Positions 42,541 to 51,211 of a stretch of DNA of 64,000 nt are shown piece after piece; within the stretch, counting starts at the first letter, position 1; each line of letters begins with the position of its first letter. The stretch comes from Cellulomonas fulva (GTDB taxonomy: Bacteria; Actinomycetota; Actinomycetes; Actinomycetales; Cellulomonadaceae): assembly GCF_018531375.1 (NCBI RefSeq), contig NZ_JAHBOH010000001.1, positions 1,054,001-1,118,000 of the forward strand. The letters run 5' to 3'. The translations under genes and the position numbers were made by a program. The notes under the pieces were generated by a model, which saw only the letters and a program-made list of their open reading frames with translations, searched no databases and was not told where the DNA came from.

Positions 42541-43535
42541 CGGTACTCCTCCGCCAGCCATCCGGCCAGCTCCGTCGCGTGGTACGTCAGCACATGATCG
42601 GCACCCGCGCGGCGGATGCTGAGCACGGACTCACGAATCGCCCGTTCGCGCTCGATCCAGCCCGCCGCGGCGGCTGCCTCGATCATCGCGTACTCACCCG
42701 ACACGGCATAGGCCGCCACCGGGACGGGGCTGCTCGCCGCGACGTCCGCGAGCACGTCGAGGTAGGCCAGCGCGGGCTTCACCATGACGACGTCGGCGCC
42801 CTCCGCGACGTCGATCGCGACCTCGCGCGCGGCCTCGCGCCGGTTCGCGGGGTCCATCTGGTAGGTCCGGCGGTCGCCCTCGAGCTGCGACTCGACGGCG
42901 TCCCGGAAGGGGCCGTAGAACGCGCTGGCGTACTTGGCCGCATAGGCCAGCACGGCGACCTCGTCGGCCCCGGCCTGGTCCAGCGCGTCCCGCACGACGC
43001 CCGTCTGGCCGTCCATCATGCCGGACAGGCCGACGAGGTCCGCGCCCGCAGCCGCCTGCGCGAGCGCCATCTCGGCGTACCGCGTGAGCGTCGCGTCGTT
43101 GTCGACGCGCCCGTCCGCGGTGAGCACGCCGCAGTGGCCGTGGTCCGTGAACTCGTCCAGGCAGAGGTCCGCCTGCACGACGAGGGCGCCGCCCGCCTCC
43201 CGCGCGGCGACGGCGATCGCGCGGTTGAGGATGCCGTCCGACGCGGTCGCCTGGGTGCCGGTCGCGTCCCGGAGCTCGGGCACCGCGAACAGCATCACGC
43301 CACCCAGACGGGCGTCCGCCGCCTGGGCGACGGCGGCCGGCAGCGACTCGAGCGTGTGCTGGACGACGCCCGGCATCGACGCGATGGGACGCGGCTCCGC
43401 CAGCCCCTCACGGACGAACAGGGGCAGCACCAGCTGACGCGGCTGCACGTCGACCTCGCCGACCAGGCGGCGCATGGCGGGGGTGGCGCGCAGGCGGCGG
43501 GGACGGACGCGGCCCGGGTGCGGGTGCTCGGTCAC
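42537..43535 (-). CDS. hemB: Delta-aminolevulinic acid dehydratase HemB
   Basis: A 332-residue porphobilinogen synthase joining two 5-aminolevulinates. The Schiff-base lysines are in [16 protein letters not shown] and [11 protein letters not shown]. The metal loop reads [14 protein letters not shown]: two of the three zinc cysteines remain and the middle one is Asp, a mixed state between zinc and magnesium enzymes. GTG 43535 overlaps the hemD stop and follows gaggagtcacc. Confidence 0.95.
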   Translation of the reverse strand: MTEHPHPGRVRPRRLRATPAMRRLVGEVDVQPRQLVLPLFVREGLAEPRPIASMPGVVQHTLESLPAAVAQAADARLGGVMLFAVPELRDATGTQATASDGILNRAIAVAAREAGGALVVQADLCLDEFTDHGHCGVLTADGRVDNDATLTRYAEMALAQAAAGADLVGLSGMMDGQTGVVRDALDQAGADEVAVLAYAAKYASAFYGPFRDAVESQLEGDRRTYQMDPANRREAAREVAIDVAEGADVVMVKPALAYLDVLADVAASSPVPVAAYAVSGEYAMIEAAAAAGWIERERAIRESVLSIRRAGADHVLTYHATELAGWLAEEYR

Positions 43536-44482
43536 GGTGACTCCTCGTCGGGGTTCGGGTCGGGGGCGTCCGCCGCGGCCCGCGCGAGCGCGGCGACCAG
43601 CGCGGACATGGTCTGCTCGTCGGCGGTCGCGGCCAGCGGCAGGCCCCGGCGGCGGGCCTCGGCGGCCGTCGTCGGGCCGATCGCGACGAGCAGCGTGCCG
43701 GCCGGCGGCGCACCGAGGTGCTCGACGAGCGCGCGCACCGTGCTCGCGGAGGTCAGCAGGGCAGCCCGGATGCGACCCGCGCGCCAGTCGTCCCGCACGT
43801 CGTCGGGCGGCGGCGGTGCGGTCACGGTCCGGTACGCGACGACCTCGTCGACCTGCCAGCCGCGGGCGCGCAGCCCGTCGGCGACGGTGGACGCGGCCAG
43901 GTCCCCGCGCGCGAACAGCACCCGCGCCGGCCGCTCGTCGCCCGCCGCAGCGTCCGTGCCGGCGCCCGGCTCGGCGGGGGGCGCGGGCGGCCACTGCGCC
44001 GCCAGCGCGGCGCCCGTGGACGGGCCGCGTGGCGTCAGGTCGGTGGCGACGTCCGCCTCCGCGAGCGCGCGCGCCGTCCCGGGGCCGACCGCGGCGACCT
44101 GCGTCCGGCCGTCCGCGACGAGCGCGGCGAGCGTGCGCCCGGCGGCAGCCGCCCGGTCCGCGAGCACCGGGACCGCCGCACCGCTGGTCACGACGAGCCA
44201 GCGGTACCACCCGGCACCGAGCGCGAGCAGCGCGTCGTCGAGCGGGCCGGTCTCCTCGGGGGGGTCGATGGCGATGAGCGGGACGAGCTCGGGCGCGGCG
44301 CCCGCCGCGGCGAGGGCGACCGCCGCTCCGGACTGCCCGGCCGTCGGCCGGGGGACCAGCACGCGCCAGCCGCGCAGCGGACCGCGCCCCGCGGTGCTCG
44401 CGAGCGCGGCGACGGTCGCCTCCGCGCCGCAGATCCCGTCGTCGGCTCGCGCGTCCGTACGGTCGTCGGTGCGGTCGCTCAT
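43532..44482 (-). CDS. hemD: Uroporphyrinogen-III synthase HemD
   Basis: A 316-residue enzyme that closes hydroxymethylbilane into uroporphyrinogen III with ring D inverted. Sequence is variable in this family; [17 protein letters not shown] at the start, [27 protein letters not shown] and [16 protein letters not shown] are the recognisable parts of the two alternating domains. The Asp-rich N-terminal 30 residues are extra. ATG 44482 overlaps the hemC stop by four bases. Confidence 0.9.
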   Translation of the reverse strand: MSDRTDDRTDARADDGICGAEATVAALASTAGRGPLRGWRVLVPRPTAGQSGAAVALAAAGAAPELVPLIAIDPPEETGPLDDALLALGAGWYRWLVVTSGAAVPVLADRAAAAGRTLAALVADGRTQVAAVGPGTARALAEADVATDLTPRGPSTGAALAAQWPPAPPAEPGAGTDAAAGDERPARVLFARGDLAASTVADGLRARGWQVDEVVAYRTVTAPPPPDDVRDDWRAGRIRAALLTSASTVRALVEHLGAPPAGTLLVAIGPTTAAEARRRGLPLAATADEQTMSALVAALARAAADAPDPNPDEESP

Positions 44483-45504
44483 GCGCTCGGTCCCACCGGG
44501 GCGAGCTCGGCCGCACCCGCGGCCAGGAGCAGGTCGGCGAGCTCGGTGCCCGCAGCGGCAGCCCCGCGCTCGTCGAGCCTTGCCTCGCTCGCTGCCGGGC
44601 TCGCGGAGCCACGCAAGGCCTCGTCCGCTGCCACCGTCAGCTCGCGACGGAGCGTGGCCGTCCCGTCGGTCCGCGCCACCACCGCCTGGACGCGCAGCGA
44701 CTCGCCCGCGTGGCCGGTCCCGCCGCTCGCGAGCGAGGCCAGGGCGCCGACGGGAGCGGCGCAGCCGGCCTCGAGCCGGCCGAGCAGGGCGCGCTCGGCG
44801 GCGACGGCGAGCCGCGTCGGCCGGTCGTCGAGGGCCGCGAGCGCCGAGGCCAGGGGCGTGGCCGGTCCGGTCAGGTCCGCGGTGCGGACCTCGACGGCGA
44901 GCGCGCCCTGGCCGGGCGCGGGGAGCATCACGTCGCCGTCGAGCTCCTCGGTGACCGCGTCGAGCCGGCCCAGCCGCGCCAGGCCCGCGCGGGCCAGCAC
45001 CACGGCGTCGAGGTCGCCCGGTCCGTGGCCCGCTCCGGCCACGCGTCCCAGGCGGGTGTCGACGTTGCCGCGGATGTCCACCACCTCGAGGTCGGGCCGG
45101 GTGGCGAGCAGCTGCGCGGCGCGGCGCGGCGACCCGGTGCCGACGCGCGCGCCGGGCGGCAGCGTGCGCAGGGTCAGGCCGTCCCGCGCGCACAGGGCGT
45201 CGCGCGGGTCCTGGCGCACGGGGACGGCGGCGATCGTCAGGCCGGGCGCGGGCGCGGTCGGCAGGTCCTTGAGGGAGTGGACCGCGACGTCGCAGCGACC
45301 GTCGAGCAGCGCGTCCCGCAGCGCGGTGACGAACACCCCCGTGCCGCCCAGGCTCGCCAGGCTGCCCGTGAGCCGGTCGCCCTCGGTGCGCACGTGCACC
45401 GTCTCGATCTCGAGCCCGCCGAGCCGCGCGAGGTCCTGCGCCACGTGGCCGGTCTGTGTGAGCGCCAGCGTGGACGCACGTGTACCGATCCGGACCACCG
45501 CCAT
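44479..45504 (-). CDS. hemC: Hydroxymethylbilane synthase HemC
   Basis: A 341-residue porphobilinogen deaminase. [44 protein letters not shown] and [12 protein letters not shown] match the family; the Cys of [12 protein letters not shown] anchors the dipyrromethane cofactor. ATG 45504 follows gggagagactgcaggc. It starts the group hemC-hemD-hemB-hemL, after a 215-base gap from hemY. Confidence 0.95.
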   Translation of the reverse strand: MAVVRIGTRASTLALTQTGHVAQDLARLGGLEIETVHVRTEGDRLTGSLASLGGTGVFVTALRDALLDGRCDVAVHSLKDLPTAPAPGLTIAAVPVRQDPRDALCARDGLTLRTLPPGARVGTGSPRRAAQLLATRPDLEVVDIRGNVDTRLGRVAGAGHGPGDLDAVVLARAGLARLGRLDAVTEELDGDVMLPAPGQGALAVEVRTADLTGPATPLASALAALDDRPTRLAVAAERALLGRLEAGCAAPVGALASLASGGTGHAGESLRVQAVVARTDGTATLRRELTVAADEALRGSASPAASEARLDERGAAAAGTELADLLLAAGAAELAPVGPSA

Positions 45505-45719
45505 GCCTGCAGTCTCTCCCGCGGTGCCGTCGGGTGTCGAAATGAGGGGACGAGCAGGTGCAGAAGGGCGGGGAACGGGAGGCCCAGAAGGTTCTGACGG
45601 ACTGTCATGAAATAGCGTGCGGTGCATTTCCCGGCGCCCGCGAAATGCGCAGCAAGCCTTGCCCGGATCGAATTGTGTGAGCCTTTCCCGACGTCCTGTC
45701 AGAACGATCGAGACGCGAA
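45505..45719. other. Gap between hemY and hemC
   Basis: No gene is seen in these 215 bases. The stretch is less GC-rich than its surroundings and contains an inverted repeat, gcatttc (45624-45630) with gaaatgc (45642-45648), that may serve as an operator or hairpin, and probably the promoter of the hemC group. Confidence 0.5.
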
Positions 45720-47399
45720 TCACGTCGCGCGGAGCACCGAGCGGGCCGCGGCGGCGGCGTCCGGCAGCACCGACGCCAGCCCGTTGCCCGCCAACCAGGC
45801 GCCGCAGGCCGCGACGCGCGCGCCGCCCGGCCGGGACGCGTGCTCCGCCAGCGAGGCGCGCACCGTCGCGACGGCGTCGCGGTGCTGCGCGCTCGGCCGG
45901 GGGAGTGCCTGGGTCCAGCGCACGACGGCGCTCGCCACCACCTGCTCCTCGGCCAGGGGCACTCCCAACAGCGTCGACGCGTCGGCCAGCGCCCGGCGCA
46001 CGAGGGCGTCGTCGTCGCTCGGAGCCCGCGGGCCGGGCGCCGCGGCGGCATCGTCCGAGGCGGCATCGCCCGACGCACCATCACCCGCTAGCGCAGCATC
46101 GTCCGCCGGCGCAGCATCACCCGCTGGCGCGTCGTCGCCGCGCCCGTAGGACAGCCGGACCACGTGCCGGCCCGGCCCGGTGCGCTCGGCCAGCCACGGC
46201 CACTTCGCGGTCGCGTGCGTGAGGGCCTTCGCGACGACGTCCGTCGCCTCGCGCGCGACGAGCACGCCCGTCCCGCGCGGCGCGGCGTCCAGCGCCGGCG
46301 CGTCGAGCACCAGGGTCACGAGCCGCACGTCGGCCCCGGCGTCGAGCCCGACGCTCGTTCCGGGGAGCAGCGACGCGAGCAGCCCGGCCGCCTCCGGCGT
46401 CGCCACCACCACCCGCTGCGCCCGCACCACCGACCCGTCGGACAGCTCGATCCCCACCTCGTCCGGCCCCACCCCGTCCGTCCCCACCCCGTCCAGCCCC
46501 ACCCCGTCGACTGCGGACGCTGCGTCCCCACCGCGGACGTCGAGCGGCCGCGCTCGGGTCGGGACGTCCGCGGTGGGCGGGGGGATCAGGCGGAGCGCGC
46601 GGGTGCGGGTCCGGACCTGCGCCCCGTGGGCGGCGAGGTCCGCCTCGAGCGCGGTGACCAGCGTGTGCATCCCGCCGACGAGGCCCTGCACGGCCGACCC
46701 GGCGGGTGCCGCCGCCCGGAGCGTCCGGACCGCGCGGGCCAGGGAGCGGTGCTCGGCGAGCGCGGCGGGCAGCCCCGGCGCGACGGCGTCGACCGCCAGC
46801 TCGTCGGGCTCGGCGGCGTGCACCCCCGCGACCACCGGCCGGACCAGACGGTCCACGACGCGGGAGCCCATGCGGGCACGGACCAGGCCGCCGAGGCTCG
46901 TCGTCCCCGCGCCCACCCGGCGCGGCAGCACCAGGTCCAGCGCGGCGCGCGCGGCCCCGACCGTCCCGAGCGTGCGCCGCACGTCCCGCGACCACGGCGA
47001 CGACGGGATGCCGAGCAGCCCGGTGCGCGGCAGCGGCCCGTCGCCGGTGGGCAGGTGCACCCACGAGCCCAGCGGGGCGGGCGAGGTGATGCGGTCGGTG
47101 AGGCCCAGGTCCGCCAGGTACGCGGCGACGGTGCCGCCGCGCGTGGCGAACGACTCGGCACCCGCGTCGAGCTCGAGGCCGCCGACGACGTGCCCGCGCA
47201 CGGCACCGCCGACCCGGTCGCGCGCCTCGACGACGAGCACGCGCAGCCCGGCCGAGGCCAGCTCCCGCGCAGCCACGAGCCCGGCCACCCCGCCGCCGAC
47301 CACGACGGCGCCCCAGCTCCGCGCCGAGGACGTCGGTTCCGCGCGACCTCGTCGGGAAGGACCGACGTCCTCGGCGGGAACCGACGCGCTCGCGGGCAT
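45720..47399 (-). CDS. hemY: Protoporphyrinogen/coproporphyrinogen oxidase HemY-type
   Basis: A 559-residue FAD flavoprotein oxidising coproporphyrinogen III (coproporphyrin-dependent pathway of actinobacteria) or protoporphyrinogen. The dinucleotide fold AVVVGGGVAGLVAARE and VEARDRVGGAVRG lie near residues 30-70; the C-terminus has LAGNGLASVLPDA. Three unusual inserts: an N-terminal tail (about 8-28) over an inverted repeat (47323-47378), a linker (about 275-315) holding DGVG repeats and another inverted repeat (46527-46577), and an Ala/Asp repeat (about 418-455). ATG 47399 shares one base with the hemE stop. The family usually has about 460-490 residues. Confidence 0.9.
   Translation of the reverse strand: MPASASVPAEDVGPSRRGRAEPTSSARSWGAVVVGGGVAGLVAARELASAGLRVLVVEARDRVGGAVRGHVVGGLELDAGAESFATRGGTVAAYLADLGLTDRITSPAPLGSWVHLPTGDGPLPRTGLLGIPSSPWSRDVRRTLGTVGAARAALDLVLPRRVGAGTTSLGGLVRARMGSRVVDRLVRPVVAGVHAAEPDELAVDAVAPGLPAALAEHRSLARAVRTLRAAAPAGSAVQGLVGGMHTLVTALEADLAAHGAQVRTRTRALRLIPPPTADVPTRARPLDVRGGDAASAVDGVGLDGVGTDGVGPDEVGIELSDGSVVRAQRVVVATPEAAGLLASLLPGTSVGLDAGADVRLVTLVLDAPALDAAPRGTGVLVAREATDVVAKALTHATAKWPWLAERTGPGRHVVRLSYGRGDDAPAGDAAPADDAALAGDGASGDAASDDAAAAPGPRAPSDDDALVRRALADASTLLGVPLAEEQVVASAVVRWTQALPRPSAQHRDAVATVRASLAEHASRPGGARVAACGAWLAGNGLASVLPDAAAAARSVLRAT
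46527..46577. repeat. Palindromic repeat inside hemY (linker)
   Basis: cccaccgcggacgtc (46527-46541) and its exact complement (46563-46577) lie within hemY, next to a tandem ccccaccccgtcc repeat (about 46460-46510) that encodes the DGVG units. The gcggacgtc core recalls the palindromes at 36231 and 36346. Confidence 0.8.
47323..47378. repeat. Palindromic repeat inside hemY (N-terminal tail)
   Basis: gccgaggacgtcggttcc (47323-47340) pairs with ggaccgacgtcctcggc (47359-47375) with one bulge. It encodes the extra N-terminal residues of HemY, before the FAD fold. Confidence 0.75.
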
Positions 47400-48463
47400 C
47401 AGAGGCTGTGGACCAGGGCGGTCAGGCGCGTCAGGGTCTCGGCGTCCGTGGTCGGCGGGACGCCGTGGCCCAGGTTGACCACGTGCGCCGGTGCGGCGCG
47501 GCCACGGTCGACGACGTCGCGGACGTGGGCCTCGAGGACGGGCCAGGGCGCGGCGAGCAGGGCGGGGTCGATGTTGCCCTGCAGCGGCACGTCCCCGACC
47601 CGCCGCGCGGCCTCGTCGAGCGGGATGCGGTAGTCGACCCCGACGACGTCGGCGCCCGCGTCCCGCATCGCCGCCAGGAGCTCGCCCGTACCGGTGCCGA
47701 AGTGCACGGTCCGCACGCCCTGCTCGCGCAGGTCGGCGACGGCCGCGAGCGCGCGCGCGGACCAGGGCGCGACGTGCGCGGTGTAGTCCGCGAGCGACAG
47801 GGAGCCGGCCCAGGAGTCGAAGAGCTGCGCGGCCGAGGCGCCGGCGAGCACCTGCGCCCGCAGGAAGGCACCGGTCACGTCCGCGGCCCAGGTCATCAGC
47901 GCGTGCCAGGTCTCCGGGTCCGCGTGCATGAGCGCGCGGGCGGCCAGGTGGTCGCGCGACGGCCCGCCCTCGACCAGGTACGCGGCGAGCGTGAACGGCG
48001 CACCGGCGAAGCCGATCAGCGGCGTCGACCCCAGCTCGGCGACGGTCAGCGCGACGCCCTCGGCGACCGGCGCGAGCGCCTCGTCGGACAGCGTCGCGGC
48101 GGCCAGGCGCGCCACGTCGTCCGCCGTCCGCACGGGGGCGCCCATGACCGGGCCGACGCCGGGCGTGATCTCGACGTCCACCCCGGCGAGCTTGAGCGGG
48201 ACGACGATGTCCGAGAAGAAGATCCCCGCGTCCACGCCGTGGCGACGCACCGGCTGCAGCGTGATCTCGGACGCCATGGCCGGGTCCAGGCACGCGTCGA
48301 GCATCCGGGTGCCCGTCCGCAGCTCGCGGTACTCCGGCAGCGACCGCCCCGCCTGGCGCATGAACCACACCGGCAGGCGGTCGCTGCGCCGGCCGGAATA
48401 TGCGCTCACGAGCGCCGAATGTGACGTACGCCCGTCGACGAGCGGGTGTGAGGAAGAAAGCAC
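47399..48463 (-). CDS. hemE: Uroporphyrinogen decarboxylase HemE
   Basis: A 354-residue enzyme removing four carboxyls from uroporphyrinogen III to give coproporphyrinogen III. LPVWFMRQAGRSLPEYRELR near the start and the FFSDIVVPLK, GFAGAPFTLAAYL and LGHGVPPTTDAE segments are family marks. GTG 48463 gives the usual HPLVDGRTS beginning; an ATG is not available nearby. It is divergent from hemA, whose start is only 45 bases away, and overlaps hemY by one base. Confidence 0.93.
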   Translation of the reverse strand: MLSSSHPLVDGRTSHSALVSAYSGRRSDRLPVWFMRQAGRSLPEYRELRTGTRMLDACLDPAMASEITLQPVRRHGVDAGIFFSDIVVPLKLAGVDVEITPGVGPVMGAPVRTADDVARLAAATLSDEALAPVAEGVALTVAELGSTPLIGFAGAPFTLAAYLVEGGPSRDHLAARALMHADPETWHALMTWAADVTGAFLRAQVLAGASAAQLFDSWAGSLSLADYTAHVAPWSARALAAVADLREQGVRTVHFGTGTGELLAAMRDAGADVVGVDYRIPLDEAARRVGDVPLQGNIDPALLAAPWPVLEAHVRDVVDRGRAAPAHVVNLGHGVPPTTDAETLTRLTALVHSL

Positions 48464-48508
48464 CCGCCGATTGTGCCCGACAAATACCGGGGTGGCAGAA
48501 TCACGCAC

Positions 48509-49765
48509 GTGGTGCTGCTGTCGCTCGTCGCGTCGCACCGCGATCTCGACCTCACCGTGCTCGAGCGTCTCTCGTCGGACGTGCACGCCGTGGGTCGCGA
48601 GCTCGTGGCGGCGTCCCCCTCGATCGCCGGTGCCGTCGTGCTCGCGACGTGCAACCGGTTCGAGCTGTACCTGGACGTCGACGACGCGGCGCACACCCCG
48701 GAGGCGCGCACCGCGGTGGCCGGGACCGTGGCGGCACGCTCGGGCTACGACGCGGAGCGCGTGGCGGCGCACCTCGCGGTGCAGACCGGCACCGACTCCG
48801 CCGCGCACCTCTTCGCCGTGGCGAGCGGGCTCGAGTCGATGGTGGTGGGGGAGCGGGAGATCGCGGGCCAGGTGCGGCGCGCGCTCACCACGGCCCGCAC
48901 CGACGGCACGACGACGAGCGCGCTCGAGGGCCTGTTCCAGGCGGCCTCCCGTGTGTCCCGCGCGGTCGAGGCGAGCACGGGCCTGGGCTCGACCGGGCGC
49001 TCGGTGGTCGGCGTCGCGCTCGACATCGCTGAGCGCGAGCTCGCCGACTGGTCCGACGTGCGGTGCGTGCTGGTCGGCACCGGCTCCTACGCCGGCGCGT
49101 CGCTCGCGGCGCTCAAGGCGCGCGGCTGCCGCGACGTCCGGGTGTACTCCCCGAGCGGCCGCGCGGCGCCCTTCGCCGCGGCGCGCGGGGTCGCGGCCGT
49201 CCCCGCCGACGTCGAGCTGGCCGACGAGCTCGCGGGGGTCGACCTGGTGGTCGCGTGCTCCGGCGCGGCCGGGGCGGTGCTCACGGTCGACGCGCTGGCC
49301 GAGGCCCGCGCGGGATCGGCGACGCCCCTGACCGTGGTGGACCTCGCGCTGCGGCACGACGTGGACCCCGGCGTGCGCGCCCTGCCCGGGGTGCGGCTGG
49401 TCTCGCTGACCACCGTCGCCGAGCACGCCCCGGCCGAGCACGGCGCCGTCCTGGAGGCGCGCCGCGTGGTCGAGTCCGCGGCGCGGGCCTACGAGGCCGA
49501 GCGGCGGGTGCGCGAGTGGAACCCCGCGGTGCTCGCGGAGCGCACGCGGGTGCTGGGCGGGCTGGAGTCCGCCCTGACGGCCCTGCCCGACGAGGCCCGC
49601 GACGAGCGTGCCGAGCGCGCGCTGCGCCGGCGGACCCGCTCCGCGCTGCACGGCCCCACGGTCCAGGCGCGCGAGGCCGCCCGGGCGGGCGACGCCGCGG
49701 CCTACGCAGCGGCCCTGGCCGAGCTCGCGGCGATCCCGGTCCCCGCGCTCACCCCCACCCGCTAG
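48509..49765 (+). CDS. hemA: Glutamyl-tRNA reductase HemA
   Basis: A 418-residue NADPH enzyme that reduces glutamyl-tRNA to glutamate-1-semialdehyde, first step of the pathway. Catalytic Cys48 is in VVLATCNRFELYLDV; SGLESMVVGEREIAGQV and VGTGSYAGASLAALKARGC (NADP site) follow. GTG 48509 matches the normal start VVLLSLVASHRDLDL; an upstream start at 48473 would add 12 residues without support. Divergent from hemE. Confidence 0.94.
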   Translation: MVLLSLVASHRDLDLTVLERLSSDVHAVGRELVAASPSIAGAVVLATCNRFELYLDVDDAAHTPEARTAVAGTVAARSGYDAERVAAHLAVQTGTDSAAHLFAVASGLESMVVGEREIAGQVRRALTTARTDGTTTSALEGLFQAASRVSRAVEASTGLGSTGRSVVGVALDIAERELADWSDVRCVLVGTGSYAGASLAALKARGCRDVRVYSPSGRAAPFAAARGVAAVPADVELADELAGVDLVVACSGAAGAVLTVDALAEARAGSATPLTVVDLALRHDVDPGVRALPGVRLVSLTTVAEHAPAEHGAVLEARRVVESAARAYEAERRVREWNPAVLAERTRVLGGLESALTALPDEARDERAERALRRRTRSALHGPTVQAREAARAGDAAAYAAALAELAAIPVPALTPTR

Positions 49766-49942
49766 CGCCCGCCGCAACCCGGCCGCCCCTCGCCACCCGG
49801 CTCGCGCCGCCGGGTCGTCAGATGTTCCGCGCCTCGTCAGTGATCTCTGACGATCCACTGATCGCCGGACGACCTCGCGGGGCTCCGACGAGCTCGCTGG
49901 GTCGGGACGACGGGTTGGCGAGGGGTGGCCGGGCGGGCTGGC

Positions 49943-50007
49943 GGCCCGGCCGTCGTCGGAGCATGCCCGCACGCAGGGGCAGCGGGCAGGCTCCGACGAC
50001 GGGGCCG
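49943..50007. terminator. Long inverted repeat after hemA
   Basis: ggcccggccgtcgtcggagc... (49943-49970) and the near-complement ending ctccgacgacggggcc (49982-50007) make a stem of over 20 base pairs with small mismatches. It lies between the convergent hemA (stop 49765) and the gene ending at 50061, in a 295-base gap with no gene, and is likely a terminator or a repeat used as one. A short palindrome, cgtcagtgatctctgacg, lies at about 49836-49853. Confidence 0.6.
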
Positions 50008-50060
50008 GTGGTGGTCGGCGCGGCGCGGGCCGTGGGGCGGCGCGGCGTCGACCCGGGGGG

Positions 50061-50927
50061 TCAGCGGGCCTGGACGGTCGGCCGGCGCAGGCCGGCCGCG
50101 GGTCCGGGGGCCCAGGTGTGCGGCACCACCTGGTTGGTCTGGATGTCCGTGAGCTCGGCGGCGTAGACGACGGCCTCGTAGACGCCCGCCTCGACGCGGT
50201 CCAGCCGCAGGTGCTCGGCGTGGTCCAGGTCGTCGCCCAGGTGGGAGATGCGCGCCACCACGTACCGCTGCGCGTCCTGCCACTGGTCGACGACGCGCAC
50301 CGACAGGCCGTTCCACCGGGCCGTCAGGTCGAGCTCGAACAGCTCGCTGACGTCCTCGCGCGGCACGCGCCGGAACCACCGGCCCGACGGTGCCTGCTGG
50401 AACCCGGTCTCCGCGAGCGGCGGGTTGGCCAGCGCGAGCACCACCGTGTGGCCGCCGTCGACGACGTCTGCCTCGAGGTACGCGCTGTGCCACTTGGCCA
50501 CGGGGCCGACGCACCGCGAGAGCGACGCCAGCGCGGGTCGGTGACCCAGCTGCGTCACCGACCAGGCGGTGCCGACGTCGCCGTAGCGGGCGAGCAGCGT
50601 CGTCGACCCGTCCGCGAAGACCCGCACCAGCTCCGCGCCGGGCGTGACCCGCGAGTGCCGCAGCCACCACAGGGGGACGATGTAGCCGGGGACGTCGCGG
50701 TACTGCAGCTGCGGCCCGGACTCGAACCGCAGCAGGTCCAGGTACGGCGCGTCCGGGGAGAACGGCGAGCCGGGGTAGCCCAGGCCGTGCACCTCGAAGA
50801 GCTGCGCGGGCGTGGTCGCGAACGCCACGTCGTCGGCCCGCACCACGTAGCCCGCCATGCGGTCGTACCCCGCCTGGACATGGGCCCGCGACTGCGCGGG
50901 CGTGATCGCCTTCTGCATCAGGGTCAC
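50061..50927 (-). CDS. Hypothetical protein of 288 residues
   Basis: A soluble protein with no signal peptide or membrane segment. It is rich in Trp/Tyr and short strands (LQYRDVPGYIVPLWWLRHS, GRWFRRVPREDVSELFELDL) and keeps even codon use with G/C in third positions, so it is real. I recognise no domain. GTG 50927 is the longest start; ATG 50918 is an alternative. Its upstream region holds two 28-base direct repeats (50958, 51004). It follows purB on the same strand, 284 bases away. Confidence 0.65.
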   Translation of the reverse strand: MTLMQKAITPAQSRAHVQAGYDRMAGYVVRADDVAFATTPAQLFEVHGLGYPGSPFSPDAPYLDLLRFESGPQLQYRDVPGYIVPLWWLRHSRVTPGAELVRVFADGSTTLLARYGDVGTAWSVTQLGHRPALASLSRCVGPVAKWHSAYLEADVVDGGHTVVLALANPPLAETGFQQAPSGRWFRRVPREDVSELFELDLTARWNGLSVRVVDQWQDAQRYVVARISHLGDDLDHAEHLRLDRVEAGVYEAVVYAAELTDIQTNQVVPHTWAPGPAAGLRRPTVQAR

Positions 50928-50957
50928 GGGCGCCTGCCTACGACTCGGGGGGAACCG

Positions 50958-51031
50958 GGGCCCGATCCCGCAGGAGAACGAGATCGGGTAAATCGGACGG
51001 ATCGGGCCCGATTGTGCAGGAGAACCCGATC
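50958..51031. repeat. Pair of 28-bp direct repeats upstream of hypothetical gene
   Basis: gggcccgatcccgcaggaga... at 50958-50985 and gggcccgattgtgcaggaga... at 51004-51031 differ at only a few positions and lie 46 bases apart. Each has inner cccgat and gatc ends, and atcgggcccgat (51001-51012) is a perfect palindrome. They could be operator sites for the gene starting at 50927. The rest of the 284-base gap (to 51211) has three gtgcttcccgc-type units near 51122-51155 and no gene. Confidence 0.65.
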
Positions 51032-51211
51032 ACTTGTCCAGATCGCCTGCTCACGGGTTCGTGCCGCGTCATCCTGCGGAGGGACCGCTCCCACGGCGCG
51101 CCCCGGCCGCCCCCCTGTCCCGCGTGCTTCCCCGCGTGCTTCCCGCGTGCTTCCCGCGGCCTTCCCTCGTCCTTCGCCCGGCCCGGCCCGGCGTCCGTGC
51201 CGGGCGGCGTG

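Noticed and set aside
43532-45193. A 553-residue HemC-HemD fusion
   Set aside because: The N-terminal half is a shadow of hemC. HemD starts at ATG 44482 in the usual ATGA overlap.
45720-48368. A single 882-residue fusion of HemE and HemY
   Set aside because: The upstream half of this frame is an out-of-frame shadow of hemE. hemY starts at ATG 47399 with its FAD fold right after the start.
48473-48508. A longer hemA start
   Set aside because: It adds 12 unconserved residues. Glutamyl-tRNA reductases begin at the VVLLSLVASH segment.
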